Assembly (NCBI GenBank): GCA_021788565.1
Contig: JAJYKO010000435.1
Span: forward strand, 1-5,700
Reading direction: 5' to 3'
DNA from: Chloroflexota bacterium
Lineage (GTDB): Bacteria > Chloroflexota > UBA6077
DNA: 5,700 nt
Under the pieces are notes generated by a model. The model saw only the letters and a program-made list of their open reading frames with translations. It did not search any database and was not told the DNA's origin. A program made the translations under genes and the position numbers. Each line of letters opens with the position of its first letter. Positions within the stretch are counted from its first letter, which is position 1. This document shows, one piece after another, positions 1-5,700 of this stretch.

Positions 1-90
1 TCCGTCATCCGTTGGCTAGAACAGTACATCTCTGACGGTGTTGTTTCAGCAGGCGCAGTCACGCCGAATGAGGAGGAAGCACATGCCTAG
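1..90 (+). CDS. 3' end of an unidentified upstream gene (partial)
   Basis: Frame 1 is open from the first base to a TAG at 88-90, giving a 29-residue C-terminus that begins SVIRWLEQYISDG and ends NEEEAHA. It shows no cysteine or recognisable motif. Its stop lies 8 bases inside the next gene, whose Shine-Dalgarno sequence (71-76) falls within this frame; this is the usual geometry of translationally coupled operon genes and is the main reason to believe the frame is real. In related hydrogenase operons this position is often taken by a NuoE/HydC subunit, an ATP-binding kinase-like protein or another small regulator, but the visible tail does not discriminate between them. The function is unknown. 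Confidence 0.55.
   Translation, partial: SVIRWLEQYISDGVVSAGAVTPNEEEAHA
71..76 (+). promoter_or_regulatory. Ribosome binding site deciding the start at 83
   Basis: A perfect AGGAGG lies 6 bases before the ATG at 83. It selects this ATG over the GTG at 38 in the same frame. It also sits inside the end of the upstream frame, which suggests translational coupling. Confidence 0.85.
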
Positions 91-457
91 ACTGACGAGT
101 CTTGAGGATCTGAGGCGACTCAAGGAGGAAGCCCAGCGCGACATCAAGGTCCGGGCCGATACCGGCACCAAAATCACTGTTGGCATGGGCACCTGCGGAA
201 TAGCGTCGGGAGCCAGAGAGGTGATGCATGCCATTCTGCGGGAACTGGAGAGCCGCGACATCGAAGCCAATGTGGCGACTGTAGGGTGCATCGGACTCTG
301 CGCGCAGGAGCCTCTTGTAGACATCGAACAGGCAGGTGCGCCCAGAGTGACCTATGGCAAGGTGACCCCGGAGATGGTGCCGACCATCATCACCGAGCAC
401 CTCTTGAAAGGAAACGTAGTGACCCAGTGGGTAGTGGCAAAGGGCACAACCATTTAG
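83..457 (+). CDS. Stand-alone thioredoxin-like [2Fe-2S] ferredoxin (NuoE/HydC-like)
   Basis: The protein has 124 residues and fits the (2Fe-2S) ferredoxin family that resembles the C-terminal domain of NuoE/HydC. Residues 1-25 form a charged helix (LEDLRRLKEEAQRD). A thioredoxin-like fold follows, with GMGTCGIASGA at 34-44 (Cys38) and VGCIGLC at 67-73 (Cys69, Cys73). VTYGKVTPE at 89-97 and an HLLKG segment at 106-110 are also typical of the family. Only three cysteines are present: the first Cys of the usual four-Cys set is Met/Gly here, so a fourth ligand must come from elsewhere, or the protein binds a cluster in another way or only acts structurally. I recall the GMGTCGIA form as typical of this stand-alone subgroup. 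It presumably is an electron-transfer or assembly partner of the HydB-like fusion and HydA encoded downstream. The start is fixed by the AGGAGG at 71-76. The stop codon is part of the first unit of the heptamer repeat at 454-511. Confidence 0.88.
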   Translation: MPRLTSLEDLRRLKEEAQRDIKVRADTGTKITVGMGTCGIASGAREVMHAILRELESRDIEANVATVGCIGLCAQEPLVDIEQAGAPRVTYGKVTPEMVPTIITEHLLKGNVVTQWVVAKGTTI

Positions 458-511
458 CGATTAGCAATTAGTGATTAGCAGCTAATAGCTAGTTGCTAAT
501 CGCTAATTGCT
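454..511 (+). repeat. Heptamer repeat block forming a 22-bp hairpin
   Basis: From 454 to 509 the sequence divides exactly into eight 7-base units: four of the form TTAGYRR followed by four of the form CTARTNG, which are reverse-complement versions of the first set, with a trailing CT. The result is an inverted repeat: 463-484 pairs with 490-511 over 22 positions with two G-U wobbles (472/502 and 481/493) and a 5-base loop at 485-489. The octamer GATTAGCA occurs at 459 and 473, and its complement TGCTAATC at 494. The block is much richer in A+T than the genes beside it. It fills most of the gap between the small ferredoxin gene and the hydB-like gene. It lacks a T tract after the stem, so it is not a classical terminator; it may be an mRNA processing or stability hairpin or a mobile repeat. 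Confidence 0.9.
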
Positions 512-520
512 CGTCTTAGA

Positions 521-526
521 AAGGAG
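521..526 (+). promoter_or_regulatory. Ribosome binding site of the hydB-like fusion gene
   Basis: AAGGAG lies 8 bases before the ATG at 535, just downstream of the hairpin stem (ending at 511). The stem leaves the site exposed, so the hairpin is not positioned to hide it. Confidence 0.85.
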
Positions 527-534
527 ATCGCAAG

Positions 535-3500
535 ATGACTCTACCTTTCTACCGGGCCCACGTTCTGACCTGCGCCGGCAGCGGATGCTCGGCGTCAGGT
601 TCGGTCCCGGTATCAACGGCACTGGACGCCGAGGTAAGAAAACGCGGCCTCGAGGGCGAGGTGAGGGTCGTCCAAACGGGATGCCGAGGCTTTTGCTCCA
701 TGGGCCCCGTGATGATGATATTCCCCGAAGGTATCTTCTACTGCCAGGTCCAATCGGAAAACGTGCCTGACATCGTCGAGCAGACCCTGGTCAAGGGGCG
801 TCCGGTAGCCGATCTCCTGTACAAGGAGCCCACATCCGCAAGATCGCTCCCTACCTACAATGAGATTCCCTTTTACAACAAGCAGATGCGTATCGCCCTC
901 CGGAACTGCGGCTTCATCAATCCCGAGCAGATAGATGAGTACATCGCTCGGGGCGGCTACGAAGCCCTGGCCAGGGCGCTTTTCGAGATGACCCCGGACC
1001 AGATCGTCGACATGATGAAGAAATCTGGTCTCCGAGGTCGAGGCGGCGCGGGCTTCTTGACCGGCCTCAAGTGGGAACTGTGCCGTAGAGCAGCCGGTGA
1101 CATCAAGTACGTCATCTGCAATGCCGACGAAGGGGACCCAGGTGCTTTCATGGACCGCTCGATCCTGGAGGGCGATCCTCACACCGTGGTCGAGGGCATG
1201 TCAATCGCGGCCAGGGCAATCGGCGCGCAGCACGGCTACATCTACTGTCGCGCGGAGTACCCTCTGGCAATTCAACGGCTGAAGATCGCCATCGCGAAGG
1301 CCCGCGAATACGGTCTCCTGGGTGCGAACGTCCTGGGAAGCGACTTCTCCTTCGACATCACCATAAAAGAGGGCGCTGGGGCCTTCGTGTGCGGCGAGGA
1401 GACGGCGCTGATCGCCTCAATCGAAGGTAGGCGCGGAGAGCCGCGGCCCAGACCCCCGTTCCCAACGACCGCCGGGCTGTGGGGTAAGCCCACGTCCATC
1501 AACAACGTGGAGACCTGGGCGAACGTGCCACCTATCATCCTGCATGGGCAGGAGTGGTTCGCCAGCATCGGCACGGAGCGAAGCAAGGGCACGAAGGTGT
1601 TCGCGCTCACGGGCAAGGTAAACAACACCGGTCTGGTCGAGGTGCCGATGGGCATAACTCTAGGGGACATCATTTTCGACATCGGTGGGGGCATTCCCGA
1701 GGGAAAGAAGTTCAAGGCCGTCCAGACAGGCGGCCCCCTGGGCGGCTGCCTGCCGACTGAGATGCTGAACACTCCCGTGGACTACGACTCCCTCACCTCG
1801 GCAGGTGCCACCATGGGTTCCGGTGGCATGATCGTGGTCGACGAAGACACCTGCATGGTGGAATTCGCGAAGTTCTTCCTCACCTTCGCGCATGCCGAGT
1901 CCTGCGGCCAGTGCACGCCCTGCAGGATCGGCGGCAAGCGGATGCTGGAGGCACTCACCCGAATCACGGATGGTATCGGCACGATGCAGGACCTCGTTCA
2001 GGTCGAGACCCTTGCCAGGACGATGGCTGACTCCTCCCTCTGTGCCCTGGGGCAGTTGACCCCCAGCCCAACCCTGAGCGCCCTCCGCTACTTCAGGGAT
2101 GAGTTCATCAGCCACATCGTTGACAAGAAATGCACCGCGGGCGTCTGCAAGGAACTTGTCCACAGCCGCTGCTCGAACGCATGTCCAGCGGGGCAAGACG
2201 TGCCGAAGTACGTTGGGCTGATCGCGGAAGGCAAGTTCGACGAGGCTTACGCGGTCATCACTGAGGTCAACCCGTTCCCGTCAGTCTGCGGGCGGATATG
2301 CGACCACCTGTGCGAGCGAAAGTGCCGCCGGGGTCAGCTGGATGATGCTGTTTCCGTCCGGTCGCTCAAGCGTTTCGTCGGCGACCAGATGCGTGGTGAA
2401 AGGCCTGTGCCGTCCAAGGTGCGCCTTGATCAGAAGGTCGCGGTCGTAGGCGGCGGCCCCGCTGGACTGACGGCAGCCAGGGATCTGGCAAGACTCGGCT
2501 ACAGGGTGACGGTGTTCGAAGCCCTCCATGTTCTGGGTGGGATGCTCGCCGTTGGCATACCGCAGTACCGCCTCCCCAAGTCGGTCCTGAAGGAGGAAAT
2601 CGAGAACATCCTGGCGCTGGGCGTGGAGGTCAAGACCGGGTTGGCCCTGGGAAGGGACTTCACCATCGCCGACCTGCGAGCACAGGGATTCCACGCGATA
2701 TTCCTGGGCGTGGGCGCACACAACACTCAGAAGATGGGCATACCCGGCGAGGACGCGGGCGGCGTCATCGAAGGAGTTCGATTCCTCAGGGAGGCCAACC
2801 TGGGAAAGCCGGCAAAGATCGCCGACAAACGGGTCGGCATCATCGGTGGCGGCAACGTGGCGATGGACGCCGCGCGTGTGGCGACGAGGCTCGGTGCGTC
2901 CGAGGTCTACGTCATCTACCGCCGCACTCGAGACGACATGCCCGCCGACGACGAAGAGATCCTGGACGCCACCGAAGAGGGGGTTAACTTCCACTTCCTG
3001 ACCGCTCCCAAGGAAATCCTCAGGAGTGACGGTCAGGTGTGGGGCGTCCGCTGCACACGCATGGTCCTGTCCGACTTCGACAGCACCGGCCGCCGAAGGC
3101 CGGTGGAGCTCAGGGACAGTGACTACGTCATCGACGTTGACGTTGTCATTCCCGCCATCGGCCAGGCCATGGACACTTCGCCCCTCAACAGTAATGGAGT
3201 AGCTCTCACGAACAGAGGCAACATCGTCGTGGACCCCCACACTATGCAGACCAATTTGGAAGGCGTCTTTGCTGGAGGCGATGCCGTATCCGGACCGTGG
3301 ACGGTCATCGGCGCGATCGCCGCGGGTGGTCGGGCAGCCAAGGCCATCGACAGGTACCTGCGTGACGAGCAGACCTTGTGGGAGGCACCCACCGGTCCGC
3401 TCTGGGCGAGACCGGCGGTTACAGAGAAACCGCCCTACCAGATCATCGAGGAGGGGATGCATCGCCCCGATATGCCGGAGTTGCCCGTGGAGATGCGCAG

Positions 3501-3594
3501 AAACAACTTCATGGAAGTCGCCCTGGGATACACGCGTGAGATGGCGATGGCCGAAGCCAGGCGCTGCCTGCGCTGTGACCTGGAAGCAAGATAG
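535..3594 (+). CDS. hydB: HydB/NuoF-type diaphorase fused to a GltD/NfnB-type FAD oxidoreductase
   Basis: The protein has 1019 residues in three parts. Residues 1-105 are a thioredoxin-like [2Fe-2S] domain (Cys13, Cys18, Cys50, Cys54). Residues about 110-530 are a NuoF/HydB core: GLRGRGGAGF at 165-174 and NADEGDPGAFMDR at 196-208 for FMN and NADH, GAGAFVCGEETALI at 280-293, an SLBB-like region near 355-405, and a [4Fe-4S] site SCGQCTPC (Cys457, Cys460, Cys463) with Cys503. The usual HydB ferredoxin tail is missing. After HIVDKKCTAGVC (527-538) comes a GltD/NfnB-like module: Cys546, Cys550 and Cys585/589/593/597 for iron-sulfur clusters, GGGPAG at 639-644 (FAD), GGGNVAMDAARVA at 771-783 with YRR at 795-797 (NAD(P)H, probably NADPH), and AGGDAVSGP at 913-921 (FAD). 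The C-terminal tail ends RRCLRCD (Cys1011, Cys1014). This subunit should exchange electrons between pyridine nucleotides, ferredoxin and HydA, which is encoded 21 bases downstream. Domain calls are firm; NADP specificity and bifurcation are inferred. Confidence 0.93.
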   Translation: MTLPFYRAHVLTCAGSGCSASGSVPVSTALDAEVRKRGLEGEVRVVQTGCRGFCSMGPVMMIFPEGIFYCQVQSENVPDIVEQTLVKGRPVADLLYKEPTSARSLPTYNEIPFYNKQMRIALRNCGFINPEQIDEYIARGGYEALARALFEMTPDQIVDMMKKSGLRGRGGAGFLTGLKWELCRRAAGDIKYVICNADEGDPGAFMDRSILEGDPHTVVEGMSIAARAIGAQHGYIYCRAEYPLAIQRLKIAIAKAREYGLLGANVLGSDFSFDITIKEGAGAFVCGEETALIASIEGRRGEPRPRPPFPTTAGLWGKPTSINNVETWANVPPIILHGQEWFASIGTERSKGTKVFALTGKVNNTGLVEVPMGITLGDIIFDIGGGIPEGKKFKAVQTGGPLGGCLPTEMLNTPVDYDSLTSAGATMGSGGMIVVDEDTCMVEFAKFFLTFAHAESCGQCTPCRIGGKRMLEALTRITDGIGTMQDLVQVETLARTMADSSLCALGQLTPSPTLSALRYFRDEFISHIVDKKCTAGVCKELVHSRCSNACPAGQDVPKYVGLIAEGKFDEAYAVITEVNPFPSVCGRICDHLCERKCRRGQLDDAVSVRSLKRFVGDQMRGERPVPSKVRLDQKVAVVGGGPAGLTAARDLARLGYRVTVFEALHVLGGMLAVGIPQYRLPKSVLKEEIENILALGVEVKTGLALGRDFTIADLRAQGFHAIFLGVGAHNTQKMGIPGEDAGGVIEGVRFLREANLGKPAKIADKRVGIIGGGNVAMDAARVATRLGASEVYVIYRRTRDDMPADDEEILDATEEGVNFHFLTAPKEILRSDGQVWGVRCTRMVLSDFDSTGRRRPVELRDSDYVIDVDVVIPAIGQAMDTSPLNSNGVALTNRGNIVVDPHTMQTNLEGVFAGGDAVSGPWTVIGAIAAGGRAAKAIDRYLRDEQTLWEAPTGPLWARPAVTEKPPYQIIEEGMHRPDMPELPVEMRRNNFMEVALGYTREMAMAEARRCLRCDLEAR

Positions 3595-3604
3595 GTTGTG
3601 GATC

Positions 3605-3609
3605 GGAGG
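3605..3609 (+). promoter_or_regulatory. Ribosome binding site deciding the hydA start
   Basis: GGAGG ends 6 bases before the ATG at 3616. The in-frame GTG at 3598 lies upstream of this site and the ATG at 3610 directly abuts it, so 3616 is the best start. Confidence 0.8.
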
Positions 3610-3615
3610 ATGAAG

Positions 3616-5337
3616 ATGTCAAAGATATCGATGACAATCGACGGCCGCCAGGTCCAGGCCGAGGCAGGTAGCACGGTCCTCGAGGCTGCTCGACAGGCCG
3701 GCATCAGAATTCCGACGCTGTGCTACCATCCAGACCTGTCGGTCAGGGCCGTCTGCCGCATATGCATGATCGAGGTGAAGGGGTCCAGGACGCTGCAGGC
3801 GGCATGCGCCTATCCCGTTGCCGAGGGGTTGGACGTCAAGACCAACACCCCTGCGATCCGCACTTCCCGCCGAGTGAACCTGGAGTTGCTGCTCTCCAAC
3901 CATCCGTTTGAGTGTCCAACCTGCGTGAGAAACCAGAACTGCGAGCTGCGGGCGCTTGCCGACGAGTACAACATCAGCAGCATACGCTTCCCGGGAGAGA
4001 GGCTCCATTACGCGATCGATACCAGCGCCTACTCTCTCGTCCGAGACCCCAACAAATGCATCCTCTGCCGCCGATGCGTCGACGTCTGCAACAGCATGCA
4101 GGCGGTGGGTGCTATTGGTCCCGTGAACCGGGGTTTCGCCACGGTCATCGCCCCGGCCTACGACGCCAAACTCGCGGATATCGCCTGCGCCATGTGCGGC
4201 CAGTGCATCAACCGTTGCCCCGTGGGAGCGCTCTACGAGAAGGACGCCATAGCCGGCGTCTGGGCAGCGATTGCGGATCCTAAGAAGCATGTGGTCGTGC
4301 AGACGGCTCCCGCCGTCCGGGTCGCCCTCGGCGAAGAGTTCGGAATGGGCCAGGGTGCGATCGTGACCGGCAAACTCGCGGCGGCCTTGAGGCGCCTCGG
4401 TTTCGACGCCGCGTTCGACACCAACTTCAGCGCCGACTTGACTATCATGGAGGAGGGCTACGAACTGATAGAACGCATTACCAAGGGTGGCGTCCTCCCC
4501 CAGATCACATCTTGCAGCCCCGGGTGGATCAAGTTCATCGAACACTTCTATCCCAACCTGCTGCCGAACCTGTCCACCTGCAAGTCGCCGCAGCAGATGC
4601 TGGGCGCCATCGCTAAGACGTACTACGCCGAGCACTCCGGCATGGACCCTGCACGAATTGTGTCGGTGTCTGTCATGCCGTGCACGGCCAAGAAGTTCGA
4701 ATGCGAGCGTCCCGAGATGCGCGACAGCGGCTACCAAGATGTAGACTACGTTCTGACGACCCGCGAACTGGCGCGCATGATCAAGGAGGCCGGCATCGAC
4801 TTCGCCAACCTGCCTGAGGAGAGCTTCGACTCGCCGCTGGGGGCCGGGACAGGTGCCGCCGTCATATTCGGTGCAACCGGCGGCGTGATGGAGGCTGCGC
4901 TGCGGACGGCCTACGAGGTGATTACCAAGAAGGAACTCCAGGCTCTTGAGTTCCAGTCTGTACGCGGCATGGAGGGCATCAAGGAGGCCACGATCGACGT
5001 AGAGGGGCTGCCAGTCAAGGTCGCCGTGGCCCACGGTCTCTCCAATGCCAAGACAATGATGGATCGAGTCCAGGCGGGAGAGGCGGACTACCACTTCATC
5101 GAGATCATGGCCTGCCCAGGAGGGTGTCTGGGCGGCGGGGGCCAACCCATTCCCACCAGCCTGGAGGTCAGGAAGAAGCGCGCAGAAGCCATCTACCAGG
5201 AGGATCGCAACCTGCCGCTCAGGAAGTCCCACGAGAACCCGGACGTCCAGATGATCTACAGGGAATTTCTGGGACAACCACTTGGCGAAAGGTCGCACCA
5301 CCTGTTGCATACTCATTACACGCCGAGGGCGAAATAA
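3616..5337 (+). CDS. hydA: [FeFe] hydrogenase catalytic subunit HydA (M3 type)
   Basis: The protein has 573 residues, colinear with Clostridium pasteurianum CpI (574). It catalyses reversible H2 formation and is probably cytoplasmic, since no signal peptide is seen. Domains in order: NuoG-like [2Fe-2S] (Cys36, 47, 50, 64); His-ligated [4Fe-4S] (His96, Cys100, 103, 109); two ferredoxin-type [4Fe-4S] sites (Cys148/151/154/158 and Cys191/194/197/201); the H-cluster domain; and a small-subunit-like tail with RKSHENP. The H-cluster motifs are TSCSPGW at 298-304 (L1), MPCTAKK at 354-360 (L2) and MACPGGCLGGGGQP at 498-511 (L3). The expected proton-path residues are present: Glu280, Glu283, Arg287, Cys300, Ser320. 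The odd point is Ser301, which sits where CpI has the cubane ligand Cys300; the other ligands (Cys356, Cys500, Cys504) are kept. LGAGTGAAVIFGATGGVMEAALR-type sequence fits the bifurcating HydA class. Maturases HydE, HydF and HydG are not in the window. The gene follows the hydB-like fusion by 21 bases, so they are one operon. Confidence 0.95.
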   Translation: MSKISMTIDGRQVQAEAGSTVLEAARQAGIRIPTLCYHPDLSVRAVCRICMIEVKGSRTLQAACAYPVAEGLDVKTNTPAIRTSRRVNLELLLSNHPFECPTCVRNQNCELRALADEYNISSIRFPGERLHYAIDTSAYSLVRDPNKCILCRRCVDVCNSMQAVGAIGPVNRGFATVIAPAYDAKLADIACAMCGQCINRCPVGALYEKDAIAGVWAAIADPKKHVVVQTAPAVRVALGEEFGMGQGAIVTGKLAAALRRLGFDAAFDTNFSADLTIMEEGYELIERITKGGVLPQITSCSPGWIKFIEHFYPNLLPNLSTCKSPQQMLGAIAKTYYAEHSGMDPARIVSVSVMPCTAKKFECERPEMRDSGYQDVDYVLTTRELARMIKEAGIDFANLPEESFDSPLGAGTGAAVIFGATGGVMEAALRTAYEVITKKELQALEFQSVRGMEGIKEATIDVEGLPVKVAVAHGLSNAKTMMDRVQAGEADYHFIEIMACPGGCLGGGGQPIPTSLEVRKKRAEAIYQEDRNLPLRKSHENPDVQMIYREFLGQPLGERSHHLLHTHYTPRAK

Positions 5338-5356
5338 GGATGGGCCAGCAGAAGGT

Positions 5357-5445
5357 TGTAGCCGCACCCTTCACGGGTGCGCGTCCTCGTGGGGGCATTG
5401 GACTCTCCCCAATGGGTACGCGCGGGCGTAAAGCCTGCGGCTACA
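5357..5445. repeat. Long imperfect palindrome after hydA (REP/MITE-like)
   Basis: Every pair in this element sums to 10802, so it is one palindrome centred at 5401. The outer 10 bp are exact (TGTAGCCGCA at 5357-5366 with TGCGGCTACA at 5436-5445). Inside are GCGCGT/ACGCGC (5379-5384 with 5418-5423) and GGGG/CCCC (5392-5395 with 5407-5410). By hand count 32 of 39 positions pair, including three G-U wobbles, leaving a loop at 5396-5406. Each arm can also fold alone: 5363-5369 with 5375-5381, and 5421-5427 with 5433-5439. It begins 19 bases after the hydA stop codon. There is no T tract, so a role as 3'-end protection or terminator of the hydrogenase transcript is possible but unproven. Confidence 0.8.
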
Positions 5446-5558
5446 GGACCGAGAATCAGTTTTTCTGATAGCCGCGGTTGCAGTCATGCACAAAAGACCG
5501 GGGTAATGGGTCTCTCGCTCGACGCAGAGCAACCACGTCTGGAAGGGCGGAAACGCCA
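5446..5558. other. Remaining intergenic stretch before the transporter gene
   Basis: No convincing gene or well-spaced promoter is visible. A 5-bp stem with a T5 loop lies at 5455-5469 (ATCAG, TTTTT, CTGAT). A purine-rich GGAAGGGCGGAAA at 5541-5553 may include a weak ribosome binding site for the gene starting at 5559. The transporter gene presumably has its own promoter here, but I cannot place it. Confidence 0.5.
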
Positions 5559-5700
5559 ATGCGCTTCGTCACGCTCTCGATATTCCTGTTCGTTGCCTTC
5601 TCGCTCTCCATAATCACCTGGGGATGTGCCCCTCAGGCCCCGGTCAGGCCGAACGTAATTGTCTATGGTACCCCAAACCAGCCAAACACTCTCAATCCCA
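5559..5700 (+). CDS. ABC transporter substrate-binding lipoprotein, family 5 (5' part only)
   Basis: An ATG at 5559 opens a frame that runs 47 codons to the end of the window without a stop. Residues 1-23 look like a lipoprotein signal peptide: Arg2, a hydrophobic run (FVTLSIFLFVAFSLSII) and a TWGC cleavage box with Cys23 as the acylated residue; Trp at -2 is unusual for a lipobox. The mature part starts with a short proline-rich linker and then VIVYGTPNQPNTLNP, which matches the opening strand and the xxTLNP motif of family 5 solute-binding proteins (peptide, nickel and related ABC importers). The substrate cannot be told from this fragment. The 221-base gap and the palindrome before it suggest a transcription unit separate from the hydrogenase operon. 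The ribosome binding site is weak. Confidence 0.75.
   Translation, partial: MRFVTLSIFLFVAFSLSIITWGCAPQAPVRPNVIVYGTPNQPNTLNP

Noticed and set aside
38..82. GTG at 38 as a longer start for the small ferredoxin gene
   Set aside because: The extra residues are low in family similarity, no ribosome binding site precedes 38, and a perfect AGGAGG sits before the ATG at 83.
454..511. CRISPR array or intrinsic terminator
   Set aside because: Units are 7 bases with no spacers, so it is not CRISPR. The stem is AT-rich and is followed by no T tract, so it is not a classical terminator.
2281..3462. 393-residue open frame on the minus strand
   Set aside because: It is antisense to the GltD-like half of the fusion gene, has no motif, and is explained by codon bias.
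3598..3615. GTG at 3598 or ATG at 3610 as the hydA start
   Set aside because: The GGAGG at 3605-3609 lies downstream of 3598 and abuts 3610; it is well spaced only for 3616, and the family N-terminus begins there.
3619..5367. 582-residue open frame on the minus strand
   Set aside because: It lies antisense to hydA for its whole length, carries no recognisable motif, and arises from the GC-rich codon bias of hydA.
5455..5469. ATCAG-T5-CTGAT hairpin as a terminator
   Set aside because: The T run is in the loop rather than after the stem, and the stem is only 5 bp.
5377..5613. Small open frame across the intergenic region
   Set aside because: It runs through the palindrome and overlaps the transporter gene in another frame; it has no ribosome binding site or motif.

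Overview
The window is a GC-rich bacterial segment carrying the distal part of an [FeFe]-hydrogenase operon on the + strand, followed by an intergenic palindrome and the start of an unrelated transporter gene. The organism is most likely an anaerobic, fermentative or syntrophic bacterium. The two intergenic repeat types (short TTAG/CTAA heptamers and a GTAGCCGCA...TGCGGCTAC palindrome) look like the repeats seen in Chloroflexota- and Armatimonadota-like genomes, but that placement is only an impression and the lineage is not settled by the sequence.

Layout. Positions 1-90 hold the last 29 codons of an unidentified upstream gene, which overlaps the next start by 8 bases. Positions 83-457 encode a small stand-alone thioredoxin-fold [2Fe-2S] protein of the NuoE/HydC C-terminal type. 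Positions 454-511 are an AT-rich block of eight heptamers that changes orientation halfway and can fold into a 22-bp hairpin. Positions 535-3594 encode a 1019-residue fusion: thioredoxin-like [2Fe-2S] domain, NuoF/HydB-type FMN/NADH module with its [4Fe-4S] site, then a full GltD/NfnB-type FAD and NAD(P)H module. Positions 3616-5337 encode a 573-residue M3-type [FeFe] hydrogenase (HydA). Positions 5357-5445 are a long imperfect palindrome. From 5559 to the window end runs the start of a family 5 (peptide-type) ABC transporter substrate-binding lipoprotein.

How the genes work together. The small ferredoxin-like protein, the HydB-like subunit and HydA are the ingredients of an electron-bifurcating or confurcating hydrogenase, which couples H2 to NAD(H) and ferredoxin. 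The GltD/NfnB module fused to the HydB part adds a second flavin and a second pyridine-nucleotide site, probably for NADPH. The predicted complex could therefore link H2, ferredoxin, NAD(H) and NADP(H), like a merger of HydABC with a Sporomusa-type Nfn (Stn) transhydrogenase. That is inference from domain content. A second point of interest is in HydA: the Cys that ligates the H-cluster cubane in the L1 motif is Ser here, while the proton-transfer Cys and all other key residues are kept.
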